A stretch of DNA of 30,287 nucleotides from JBIOJB01 sp044450465 (GTDB lineage Bacteria; Chloroflexota; Dormibacteria; Dormibacterales; Dormibacteraceae). The notes under the pieces are model-generated. The model was given only the letters and a program-made list of their open reading frames with translations. It had not been told where the DNA came from and did not search any database. The DNA lies in NCBI GenBank assembly GCA_044450465.1, contig JBIOJB010000027.1, forward strand, positions 1 to 30,287. The letters run 5' to 3'. This document shows positions 6,763 to 14,711 of the stretch, piece after piece (the first letter of the stretch is position 1; each line of letters opens with the position of its first letter). The position numbers and the translations under genes are program-made.

Positions 6763-6978
6763 GTGCAGAACAGGGTTCGGGAGCTGAGATCGGCGAGAGA
6801 AATGTCACAGGGCGATCTGGCTCGGGAGATGAACGTCTCGCGTCAGACCGTGAATGCGATCGAGACCGAGCGTTACACGCCTTCGCTCCCACTGGCGTTG
6901 GCACTGGCGAAGTTCTTCGAGATGCCGGTGGAGCAGATCTTCGGCGTCCCATCAAACAGCGATGGAGGTCACCAATGA
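6763..6978 (+). CDS. XRE-family (Cro/C1-type HTH) small transcriptional regulator
   Basis: The protein is 71 aa from GTG 6763. It is essentially one helix-turn-helix domain: RVRELRSAREMSQGDLAREM, then the recognition helix VSRQTVNAIETERYTPSL, then LALALAKFFEMPVEQIFG. This is the compact regulator type found beside small membrane proteins and ABC exporters. It has no Shine-Dalgarno but sits 9 nt after a good -10, so it is likely translated from a leaderless mRNA. Its stop overlaps the next start (ATGA). It is the likely repressor acting at the inverted repeat 6711-6758. Confidence 0.92.
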   Translation: MQNRVRELRSAREMSQGDLAREMNVSRQTVNAIETERYTPSLPLALALAKFFEMPVEQIFGVPSNSDGGHQ

Positions 6979-7364
6979 GCAAGTTCTGGACGTTCGTCAA
7001 CGGAGCCGGCGGCGCGTTCGTCCTCGCCGTGGTCATCTTCGTGCTGGCACTGGTCGGGCACGTGGGCCTGCCCATCGCCCTTTCCATGGCGGGGGTCATG
7101 GTGGTCTACGGACTGGTGCTTCTCGTCGGGCGCCGGTGGGACCCGATTGCCGTGCTCAGCGCACCGGCCCAGGACGAGCGAACTGTGAACCTTCATACGC
7201 GTGCTGCGGCCGCGGCCGGCCAGGTCATGGCGCTGCTGATCGTCGGAGGCGCCTTCTACGACATCGCGCGCGGCGCGGTGGACCACTCGATCTGGCCTCC
7301 GCTCGGCGGAGTGTTCGGTGTCGCTTACCTGATCGCCCTGATCGTCGCGATGAGGAGGGGCTGA
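6975..7364 (+). CDS. Small four-TM membrane protein (DUF2178-like)
   Basis: The product is 129 aa from ATG 6975, with GGAGG at 6964-6968. Four hydrophobic segments lie at about 10-30, 33-52, 80-100 and 108-127. Between the two hairpins is a conserved-looking cytosolic stretch, AQDERTVNLHTRAAAAAGQV; a DER...A block is typical of DUF2178-like proteins that commonly follow XRE regulators. The function is unknown. It overlaps the regulator by four bases and ends one base before the ABC ATPase start codon, so it belongs to the exporter operon. The DUF2178 label rests on memory of the family pattern. Confidence 0.75.
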   Translation: MSKFWTFVNGAGGAFVLAVVIFVLALVGHVGLPIALSMAGVMVVYGLVLLVGRRWDPIAVLSAPAQDERTVNLHTRAAAAAGQVMALLIVGGAFYDIARGAVDHSIWPPLGGVFGVAYLIALIVAMRRG

Positions 7365-7365
7365 G

Positions 7366-8196
7366 TTGGTCGTCGAGGGCGTCAGGAGCCCCGGGCCTGC
7401 GGTCATCGGCACGTCAACCCGTCCAGCAGGCGTGGATGATGCTCCGCTGGTCATTGTCCGCGACCTCGAGAAGTCGTACGGATCCATTCACGCCGTGCGT
7501 GGCGTGTCTTTCGAAGTCAAGCGTGGCGAGGTGTTCGGCCTGCTCGGCCCCAATGGCGCGGGCAAGACCTCGATCCTCGAGATGATCGAGGGCATGCTCC
7601 GCATCGACCGGGGATCGGTGACCATCGACGGAATCGACGTCGCCCGCGAGCCTGAACGGGCAAGAGCCTCCATCGGGATCACGCTGCAGAAGAGCGCCTT
7701 TCTCGAGCGCCTGTCGCTCTCCGAGCTGCTGGCCCTGTTCGGCGACCTGTACGGCAAGAAGCCTAAGGTCGACGAGCTGCTCGCTCGTGTTGGCCTCGAA
7801 GGGATGGCGAAGCGCCACGCCAAGACGCTGTCGGGCGGGCAGCAACAGCGATTCGCGGTGGCGGTCGCCCTGGTCAACGATCCGCCGCTCTTGTTTCTGG
7901 ACGAGCCGACCACCGGCCTCGACCCGCAGGCCAGACGCAGCCTGTGGGACCTGATCAGGGAGCTTCGCTCGGCAGGGCGTTCGATCGTGCTCACCACTCA
8001 TTACATGGAAGAGGCTCAGCAGCTGTGCGATCGGGTCGCGATCCTCGACTCGGGACGGATCCTGGCGCTCGACACGCCCTTCGCGTTGGTGCAACAGCTG
8101 ATCGATTCGGGGTTTCACAAGGAAGTGATCGTGTGGCCAGCCGACCTCGAGGACGTCTATCTCCACATCACCGGCAAGCAGTTAAGGGAAGGCTGA
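7366..8196 (+). CDS. ABC-2 type exporter, ATP-binding subunit
   Basis: The protein is 276 aa from TTG 7366, chosen because GAGGAGGGG (7352-7360) ends five bases upstream and the TTG follows the previous stop immediately. Nucleotide-binding motifs are complete: Walker A GLLGPNGAGKTS, signature LSGGQQQR, Walker B LLFLDEPTTGLD and H-loop TTHYMEEA. A short tail (ADLEDVYLHITGKQL) is typical of drug and antibiotic exporter ATPases of the CcmA/DrrA type. About 25 residues precede the domain. It energises the permease encoded next. The substrate is unknown, with a drug, peptide or lipid all possible. Confidence 0.93.
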   Translation: MVVEGVRSPGPAVIGTSTRPAGVDDAPLVIVRDLEKSYGSIHAVRGVSFEVKRGEVFGLLGPNGAGKTSILEMIEGMLRIDRGSVTIDGIDVAREPERARASIGITLQKSAFLERLSLSELLALFGDLYGKKPKVDELLARVGLEGMAKRHAKTLSGGQQQRFAVAVALVNDPPLLFLDEPTTGLDPQARRSLWDLIRELRSAGRSIVLTTHYMEEAQQLCDRVAILDSGRILALDTPFALVQQLIDSGFHKEVIVWPADLEDVYLHITGKQLREG

Positions 8197-8197
8197 C

Positions 8198-9271
8198 ATG
8201 AAGGCTCCATTTCGGGCGTACTCGTCACTGACCGCCGCCAACCTGAAGATGTACGCCCGCAATCCCGTCGCGTCGTCGTCGCTCTTCCTAGCCCTCATCG
8301 TGCTGCTGGTCCTGTTCAAGCTCGTCTTCGACAGCCCAGGACCGCATACCAGGCTCGTCATCGTCGACGCCAGCAACGGTGGGGCCGCCACCTTGACCCA
8401 GGACCTTCGCGCCGTCCCCACCTTCGATGTCAGCGAGGCGACTCAGAATGCGGCGCGAGCCCAGCTCGGCGCGGAGACCGCGGACATCGAACTCCTGATC
8501 CCCGCGAGCTTCGGGCAGGAGGACGCATCCGGCCGGCCCGTGCCCCAGCAGCTGGCCATTGCTTACCGTCCCGGCACGCCAGGGCAGTCGGCTCTGCCTC
8601 TCCTCAAGGCCACGATCGAGGGCTACAACGAGACGGTCCTCCATCAGATTCCCCCGGTGTCGATCGCTGCCACGCCGTTCTCGAGCAGATCGACAGGGCC
8701 GATTGACTTCCTGTTGCCTGGAATCGTGGCCTTCAACATCATCGGGAGCGGCCTGATGGTCGCGGCGGGCACGTTCTCGAGCTACAAGTCGACCGGCGTG
8801 CTCCGCCGGTTGAAGGCGACCGGCATCAGCGCGTCAGTCTTCGTGCTCTCGCACGCCACCTCTTCCTTTGTGCTCGGCGTGGCTCAGACCGCGGCCATCC
8901 TCGTGGCGGCCAGCCTGCTGTTCGGCGTTCATCTGGACATCCCCGCCCTGTTTCTGCTCCTCGTCACCGGGTACCTGGTCTTCCTCGGTGTGGGCCTTGC
9001 CATCAGCGGCTGGATCAAGGATCCGCAGCGCGCGACGGCCGTCGCCCAGAGCGTCGCGTTCCCTTTGATATTCATCGCGCTTCTCTCTTCTTCGCTGCCG
9101 CCGAGCATCGCCTCCGTCACAAAGTTCCTTCCTGTCTCGTTCGTCACCGACGGCATGCAGCAGCTGAGCACAGGCGCCACGCTCGGATCTGTTGAGCTCG
9201 ATCTGATCGCACTTGCCGGATGGGCTGTCGTTGCGCTGGTGGCGGCCGGTCGAGTGTTCCGCTGGGAGTGA
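8198..9271 (+). CDS. ABC-2 type exporter, permease subunit
   Basis: The product is 357 aa from ATG 8198, one base after the ATPase stop. The layout is that of an ABC-2 permease: one TM near the N-terminus (SLFLALIVLLVLFKLVF), a ~120-residue extracellular domain with the usual VIVDASNGG and DIELLIPASFG elements, then five TMs from about residue 165 beginning IDFLLPGIVAFNIIGSG. It forms the channel for the ATPase and is probably regulated together with it through the XRE promoter at 6725. It converges on the flippase-like gene, with 27 bp between them. Confidence 0.92.
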   Translation: MKAPFRAYSSLTAANLKMYARNPVASSSLFLALIVLLVLFKLVFDSPGPHTRLVIVDASNGGAATLTQDLRAVPTFDVSEATQNAARAQLGAETADIELLIPASFGQEDASGRPVPQQLAIAYRPGTPGQSALPLLKATIEGYNETVLHQIPPVSIAATPFSSRSTGPIDFLLPGIVAFNIIGSGLMVAAGTFSSYKSTGVLRRLKATGISASVFVLSHATSSFVLGVAQTAAILVAASLLFGVHLDIPALFLLLVTGYLVFLGVGLAISGWIKDPQRATAVAQSVAFPLIFIALLSSSLPPSIASVTKFLPVSFVTDGMQQLSTGATLGSVELDLIALAGWAVVALVAAGRVFRWE

Positions 9272-9298
9272 CGCGCCCACTCGCGGGAGCCGACGGCG

Positions 9299-10279
9299 TC
9301 AGCGCAACTCGGCGCCCCGCATGGCGCCGGGCTGCCGGGCGCCTCGCGCCGACGAGAAGAAGGCGACCACCGCGCCGATCAGGGCCATCAACAGGTCGTT
9401 GACGCTCCGATAGAGCAAGGCTGCGGCAGCGGCCGTCGCCACCGCCACGCCCTGGACAGCGAGCAGCCCCGTCATCATCCCTTCGTAAACGCCGAGCGCT
9501 CCGGGCAAGACCGTCAGGCCGGACAGGACCTGACCCGAGGCGTAGATGAATGCGACCTGCGGCACACCTACGCCACCCGCGTGCACCGCGACGACAGCGA
9601 GCCCGTAGAGGCTGATCGCGAGCGCTGAGCAGACAGCGTCGGCCATGAGGATCGGCACCGCAACCGAGGGCTTGACCAGCCGTCGCACCGATGGACCGAG
9701 CAGGGCCAGCTGGGGCGCGAAGCGACGGAACAGGGCCATGCGGGTGACCCAGGCGACCAGCGGGTCGTAGAGCCTCGGCCAGAGAAGGACCGTGAAGATC
9801 GCGATCTGTGGCGCCAGCGCGATGGCGAAGGGTGCACGCACGATCGGGTATTCGATGGCCGCCGGCACCATCGTGAGCGACAGCACGAGGAAGTAAGCGA
9901 GGTCGTCGAAGATGACGGCCGCGGCCACCATCCCGACGTCGAGACGCCCGCTCTTCGTCGGGCGCAGGATCGGGACGCGCCAGAGGTCTCCGCCGGGAAC
10001 GACGTCGAACGCCTGACTGATGAACGTGACCCGGACAGCCTGGCGCAGGCTGACGTCGACTCCGACGCCACGAAGGGCGATCCACCAGGCGACGCTGTGG
10101 AAGAAATAAAGGAGAAGGACCACTGGCAGCATGGCGGCCAGGGCGACCGGGTTGGCCCCCTCGAGGGCCCCCGCCACCTGGCGGGGGTCGACGGCGACGA
10201 TGAGCGCCGCGACGCCGACCAGGCCGGCCACGATGATCCAGTGGGAGCGCAGTGCGGAAAAAAGCGTGCGCCGTCTCAT
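9299..10279 (-). CDS. UPF0104 / lysylphosphatidylglycerol-synthase TM-region family protein
   Basis: The protein is 326 aa from ATG 10279, which overlaps the upstream stop as ATGA; a longer frame runs into the upstream gene. About eight hydrophobic segments are present. Diagnostic elements of the LPG_synthase_TM/UPF0104 family are AWWIALRGVGVDVSLRQAVR, FISQAFDVVPGGDLWR and the late GLTVLPGALGVYEGMM. Relatives include the flippase half of MprF and stand-alone proteins thought to move lipids or glycolipids; the catalytic lysyl-transferase domain is absent. Coupling to the YkoP-like gene suggests they act together at the membrane. Confidence 0.85.
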   Translation of the reverse strand: MRRRTLFSALRSHWIIVAGLVGVAALIVAVDPRQVAGALEGANPVALAAMLPVVLLLYFFHSVAWWIALRGVGVDVSLRQAVRVTFISQAFDVVPGGDLWRVPILRPTKSGRLDVGMVAAAVIFDDLAYFLVLSLTMVPAAIEYPIVRAPFAIALAPQIAIFTVLLWPRLYDPLVAWVTRMALFRRFAPQLALLGPSVRRLVKPSVAVPILMADAVCSALAISLYGLAVVAVHAGGVGVPQVAFIYASGQVLSGLTVLPGALGVYEGMMTGLLAVQGVAVATAAAAALLYRSVNDLLMALIGAVVAFFSSARGARQPGAMRGAELR

Positions 10280-10971
10280 CGTCGATTTCCCAGCGCGGCG
10301 GCGTGGCTTGAGCTCATCCAGACCTCTGCCGGCCACCTCTCGCGCGCCCGACCGCGCAGCCGGTCCAGCCCGGCCGGATGGTAAACGGCGTCCAGACCGG
10401 CCAGGAAGTAGCGCTCAAGTGCGGTCCGCCAAGTGTGAGGCAGCTCGCCAACCTCAAAGCCGGCGAGACCGCCGCCGGCGCCGATCAGCGACACGCCGTG
10501 CAGGGCTGCTACGGGCCCCAGCTCGCCGGCTGCGATCCGCTGGCCCAGCGCGACCAGATCGGAGCGCAAGGTGCGCATCACCCGCCAGGTGCTGTAGCCG
10601 GGTTCGGTCCTCATGGCCAGCAACCGGCGGTTTGCGAGATGCAGCTCCACGATCGGGTCCCCGTGGCGGACCAGCGAGCCATCCTTGAGACGGTGGTCGG
10701 CGCCTCGTTGATGCTCGACGCGAAAGAGAAGCAGCCCGCCGGGCCGGGCCTCCCGAAGAGGATGGCGCCTCAGCATGAGGCGTTCCCAGCCGGCCCAGAC
10801 GGCGAGCGGCCCCGTGGCCCGTCCGGCCCCCGCCCGTCCGAGCCTCAAGATCATCCACGGCAGCTCCCGCCACCGACCGGGTGCCTGGCGCAAACGTCGC
10901 GGGCGCGCGGCCGTGCCGGCAGTCACGTCACCACCGCCTGAAGCACGGTTTGGGGCACCACGTTCCGTCAT
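10276..10971 (-). CDS. YkoP-like protein
   Basis: The product is 231 aa from ATG 10971 (upstream GGGGG abuts the codon, so the start is uncertain; ATG at residue 40 is an alternative). The core from about residue 75 resembles Bacillus YkoP: GLLLFRVEHQRGADHRLKDG, DPIVELHLANRRLL, AALHGVSLIGAGGGLAGFEV and AVYHPAGLDRL...VWMS. YkoP-type domains occur beside glycosyltransferases and polysaccharide deacetylases, but their reaction is unknown to me. The arginine-rich N-terminal 70 residues look less conserved. The last base pairs overlap the flippase-like start. Confidence 0.75.
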   Translation of the reverse strand: MTERGAPNRASGGGDVTAGTAARPRRLRQAPGRWRELPWMILRLGRAGAGRATGPLAVWAGWERLMLRRHPLREARPGGLLLFRVEHQRGADHRLKDGSLVRHGDPIVELHLANRRLLAMRTEPGYSTWRVMRTLRSDLVALGQRIAAGELGPVAALHGVSLIGAGGGLAGFEVGELPHTWRTALERYFLAGLDAVYHPAGLDRLRGRARERWPAEVWMSSSHAAALGNRR

Positions 10972-11201
10972 CCCCCGTGATTCCAGTCTGACGCCTTGCG
11001 ACGCCAGGCGGCATTAGGACCCCGGCGCAGGCGGTCGCAGACGTGAAGTTGAGCTTTACACGGCCGAGCGGCGGGGTCGATGTGCTAGAACGGGACGGTT
11101 TGGTCTCCGACCTGATTTCATCCTCGCAGCCGGCTGCCAGCGGCTCCCGCGTCTGAAGCGGGCACCGCAGCGAAGCCGGCGCCATGGAGGCGCTTGACCC
11201 T
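10972..11201. promoter_or_regulatory. Divergent intergenic region with structured leader of the RND gene
   Basis: About 230 bp lie between the YkoP-like gene and the RND gene. An extended -10-like TG-C-TAGAAC (11083-11091) reads toward the RND gene but lacks a convincing -35. Downstream, GCCGGCT (11129-11135) can pair with AGCCGGC (11174-11180), enclosing a CCCGC/GCGGG hairpin (11146-11162). This would place folded RNA just before the ribosome binding site. No tRNA or small gene was seen here. Confidence 0.3.
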
Positions 11202-14200
11202 ATGTCCTTCGTAACCCGCGTCGCGCTCCGGATGGGGGTGGTGGTCCTGCTGGGCGTTGTGCTGCTCTTTGGAGTCGGCATCTACGCCGCCACCCAGGTT
11301 CAACAGGACCTGCTGCCGGACATCTCGGTGCCGGCCGTCATCGTGATCACGCCTGATCCGGGCGCCTCGCCCGACGTCGTGGATGGCCAGGTGACCGTAC
11401 CGATCGTGAATGCGATGCAGGGGCTCACGGGGGCCGACACCGTACAGTCCCAGTCCAGCCAGGGGGCGTCCCTGGTCTTCGTGTTGTTCAGGGATGGCAT
11501 CGACCTCAAGTCGGCCGTGCAGGACGCCAACGGCGCGCTGTCGAGGCTCCGGCCCCTGCTGCCTGCGGCGGCCCAGTCGTCGACGGTCCAGACCTTCTCG
11601 ACCAACAGCCTGCCGATCCTCGAGTACGCCGCGTCGGCGAACGAACCGCTCGGAGACCTCGCGGGCCAGCTCAGGATTCAAGCCCTGCCCAAGCTCAAGG
11701 GACTGGCGGGGGTCTCCACGGTCACGCTGACCGGGGCACCCACCGACGAAGTCGACGTCACTCTGAACCCGCTCAGCCTGGCCAACCATGGTGTAACCGT
11801 CGCCCAGGTCGCGGCCGCTCTGCAGCAGGCGGCCGTCGTGGAATCCGTCGGATCTCTGAAGGAGGGCTCGGCGACCGTCCCGTTGCAGGTGAAGGGTTCG
11901 CTCACCAGCCTGGACCAGATCGGCCAGGTCACCGTTTCCTCCCCCCAGGCCCAGCCTGTGAGCGGCCGGCCCACTGCGCCACTCACGGTGAGCGAGCTCG
12001 GGACGGTGGAGATCGCCTCGGTGGCCGCCGACACGATCACCCGCACCAACGGCAAGCCGAGCATCGGTCTGCAGATCGTCAAGGGCCCCAATACGAACAC
12101 CGTCACCGTGGCCAATGAGATCTGGTCGGCGCTACCTGGCATCCAGTCGTCGATCGGCCACGGCGTTCACCTCGAGCCGATACAGGATCAGTCGACGCCG
12201 ATCACCGATGCGATCGGAGTGATCTTGCGCGAAGGCCTGCTCGGCGCGTTGTTCGCGGTGCTAGTGATTTTCGTGTTCCTGCGGAGCGCGCGAGCCACCC
12301 TGGTCGCGGCCATCTCTATCCCACTGTCCCTGCTCGTCGCGCTGATCGTCCTGTGGTGGCAGGGGATCACTCTCAACATCCTCACCCTGGGCGGGATGAT
12401 GGTCGCGATCGGCCGTGTCGTCGACGACTCCATCGTCGTGCTCGAGAACGTGAGCAGGCATGTGGCCGAGGGTGAACGCCCTCTTGCCGCGGCGTACACG
12501 GGCGCGCGCGAAATCACGACCGCGGTTTTCTCATCGACTTTGACCACGGTCGCGGTGTTTCTCCCGATTGCTTTCCTGACCGGCATCGCCGGCAGCTTCT
12601 TCAGGCCGTTCGCGCTGACCGTCGTGGTTGCGCTTCTCGCCTCGCTGATCGTCGCCGTCACGGTGGTGCCCTTGCTTGCCGCCCGGCTGCTGCCACCGAC
12701 TCGAACCCAAGGCAATGATCGCCGGCTTCAGTGGAACTGGATGCAGCGCACGTACGTCCCCGTCATCCGCTGGGCGACGGGCCACCGGCTGATCACGATT
12801 GCCGCGGCGGCCTCGTTCTTCCTGGCCTCGATGGCACTCATACCGCTTTTGAGAGTGAACCTGCTCGACCAGTCGTCAAGCCCGACGTTCCCGATCAGCC
12901 TCACCATGCCCGCGAACACGACCCTCGCCCAGACCGACCTGGAGACCCAGAAGGTCGAAACCCTGATCGCCGGCGTTCAGGCAGTCAAGGCCTACCAGGC
13001 GACCGTTGGCGGCCAGAGCGACCTGACCGCACTTTCCGGCACGGTGCCCGCCGACCCGAGCCAGGCTTCGGTGGTGGTCCTCGTGCAGAGCGGGCAGTAT
13101 GACAACGCCCTCGCAGGGGTGAAGCACGCACTCAGCCTCTACCCGGGCCCGGCCAAGCTCCAGGTCGGCCAGGCGCAGAACAGCGCCAACGCCAGCAGCA
13201 GCCAGATGCAGGTGGACGTCCGCGCCGGTGATACCGCCACCCTCCAGTCCGCGAACGATCTGGTGTTCACCGCGCTTTCCGGGGTTAAGGGCCTCGAGCA
13301 GCTCAAGACAAACCTGGTCATCTCCAAGCCCCAGTACCAGCTGGTGCCAACGGACAAGCTTTCGGCCTCGGGCCTGAGCATCCAGACCATCGCCGGCCTC
13401 GTCGCCCAGCAGATCAACGGCCAGGTCGCGGCTCAGGCCAACCTGGCGCAAGGCACGATGCTGGTCAGGGTCCAGCTGCCACCCGGCACGGCGGACACTC
13501 CGGAGTCCCTCGCCAGCTTGCCGGTGCCAACGGCGCTCGGCATCGTTCCGCTTTCGACCATCGCCACCGTTCAACTGGTTCAGGGTCCGCAGACCGTCAA
13601 CCGGGTTAACGGCGATCTTGACGCGACGATCACAGGCACCATCACGGCCAACGACACGCGCGCGGTCCAGACCAGCGTCGGCAACGCGCTCTCCGCCACC
13701 GCGCTGCCGCCGGGCGCCTCCGTTTCGACGGGCGGCGTCTTTGCGCAGCTCTCGACGGTGCTGAATCAGTTCGCCCTGGCGCTGCTCGCAGCGATCGGAC
13801 TCGTCTACCTGATCATGGTCGCGACCTTCCGTTCGCTGCTCAAGCCGCTAGTGCTCCTGGTCTCGATCCCGTTCGCCGCGACCGGCGCGATCATCGCCCT
13901 TGTCGTGACCGACACCTCGCTTTCCCTCCCTGGGCTGATCGGAGTCCTGATGCTGACCGGCATCGTGGTGACGAACGCGATTGTCCTGCTGGATCTCGTC
14001 GAGCAGTACCGAGACCGCGGCCTGAGCTTGAAGGACGCCATCGTGGAGGGGGGCCGGCACCGCTTGCGGCCGATCCTGATGACTGCACTGGCCACCATGC
14101 TCGCCCTCGTCCCGCTGGCGGTGATCGGCGCGGGCGGTGGGGTGGGAGGAGCTTTCATCAGCCGCCCGCTCGCCATCGTCGTCATCGGTGGATTGTTCAC

Positions 14201-14693
14201 CAGCACCGTGCTCACCCTGGTGCTGGTCCCGGTGCTCTACTCGCTCGCATCTCGCTTCGCCGGCGAGAGGTCGACCAGAGGGCTTGACGAGATGTTCAAC
14301 GCAGCGGAGGACCGGCGGTTCAAGCCGCTGGGCCTTCGCACCGGCCCGGCGCCGATCGCGTCCCGCTACCTCTTCAGCCTGACCCTCGAGCCCGAGCCTG
14401 GCCGGATGGGTGACCGTGAGGTGCTCGAGGCGCTGGCGCGTCAGGGGCTGGCCGTGGAACCCATCGAGGGAACCTCGAAGGTTCGAGTCGTCTCAGTCGA
14501 GGTCGAGGCCGCCTCCACCGTGGAGGCATCGGTGAAAGCCATCGAGCAGGTGCAACGGATCGTGCCGCCGACCGGGTACCGAATCTCTGAGCCCGAGCGT
14601 GTCGCGCCGCCCAATGCGCCGGCGCCCAAAGATGCAGCCAGCTCGAAAGAGCGAGAAGAACCGGTCAAGCCGGCGGACTCACCGAAGAAATAG
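11202..14693 (+). CDS. RND-superfamily (AcrB/SwrC-like) efflux transporter with C-terminal extension
   Basis: The protein is 1163 aa from ATG 11202 (MSFVTRVALRMG), 11 nt after GGAGG; an ATG six codons upstream is the alternative. It shows the duplicated RND plan of two six-TM halves, each with a large extracytoplasmic loop. TM4 carries GRVVDDSIVVLENVSRH with Asp408-Asp409 of the proton relay. The TM10 equivalent reads GIVVTNAIVLLDL, with Thr where AcrB has the relay Lys. After TM12 (VLVPVLYSLASRFAG) come about 130 extra residues containing a possible alpha-beta domain (YLFSLTLEPEPGRMG through VKAIEQVQRIVPPTGYRIS) and a Lys/Glu/Pro-rich tail. No membrane-fusion or outer-membrane partner is adjacent. 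The substrate is unknown. Confidence 0.93.
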   Translation: MSFVTRVALRMGVVVLLGVVLLFGVGIYAATQVQQDLLPDISVPAVIVITPDPGASPDVVDGQVTVPIVNAMQGLTGADTVQSQSSQGASLVFVLFRDGIDLKSAVQDANGALSRLRPLLPAAAQSSTVQTFSTNSLPILEYAASANEPLGDLAGQLRIQALPKLKGLAGVSTVTLTGAPTDEVDVTLNPLSLANHGVTVAQVAAALQQAAVVESVGSLKEGSATVPLQVKGSLTSLDQIGQVTVSSPQAQPVSGRPTAPLTVSELGTVEIASVAADTITRTNGKPSIGLQIVKGPNTNTVTVANEIWSALPGIQSSIGHGVHLEPIQDQSTPITDAIGVILREGLLGALFAVLVIFVFLRSARATLVAAISIPLSLLVALIVLWWQGITLNILTLGGMMVAIGRVVDDSIVVLENVSRHVAEGERPLAAAYTGAREITTAVFSSTLTTVAVFLPIAFLTGIAGSFFRPFALTVVVALLASLIVAVTVVPLLAARLLPPTRTQGNDRRLQWNWMQRTYVPVIRWATGHRLITIAAAASFFLASMALIPLLRVNLLDQSSSPTFPISLTMPANTTLAQTDLETQKVETLIAGVQAVKAYQATVGGQSDLTALSGTVPADPSQASVVVLVQSGQYDNALAGVKHALSLYPGPAKLQVGQAQNSANASSSQMQVDVRAGDTATLQSANDLVFTALSGVKGLEQLKTNLVISKPQYQLVPTDKLSASGLSIQTIAGLVAQQINGQVAAQANLAQGTMLVRVQLPPGTADTPESLASLPVPTALGIVPLSTIATVQLVQGPQTVNRVNGDLDATITGTITANDTRAVQTSVGNALSATALPPGASVSTGGVFAQLSTVLNQFALALLAAIGLVYLIMVATFRSLLKPLVLLVSIPFAATGAIIALVVTDTSLSLPGLIGVLMLTGIVVTNAIVLLDLVEQYRDRGLSLKDAIVEGGRHRLRPILMTALATMLALVPLAVIGAGGGVGGAFISRPLAIVVIGGLFTSTVLTLVLVPVLYSLASRFAGERSTRGLDEMFNAAEDRRFKPLGLRTGPAPIASRYLFSLTLEPEPGRMGDREVLEALARQGLAVEPIEGTSKVRVVSVEVEAASTVEASVKAIEQVQRIVPPTGYRISEPERVAPPNAPAPKDAASSKEREEPVKPADSPKK

Positions 14694-14711
14694 TCCAGCC
14701 GGTCTCGCCGT

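Noticed and set aside
9269..9301. Terminator between convergent ABC permease and flippase-like genes
   Set aside because: Only a six-base TGACGC/GCGTCA pairing with a loop of about 20 bases and no T-tract.
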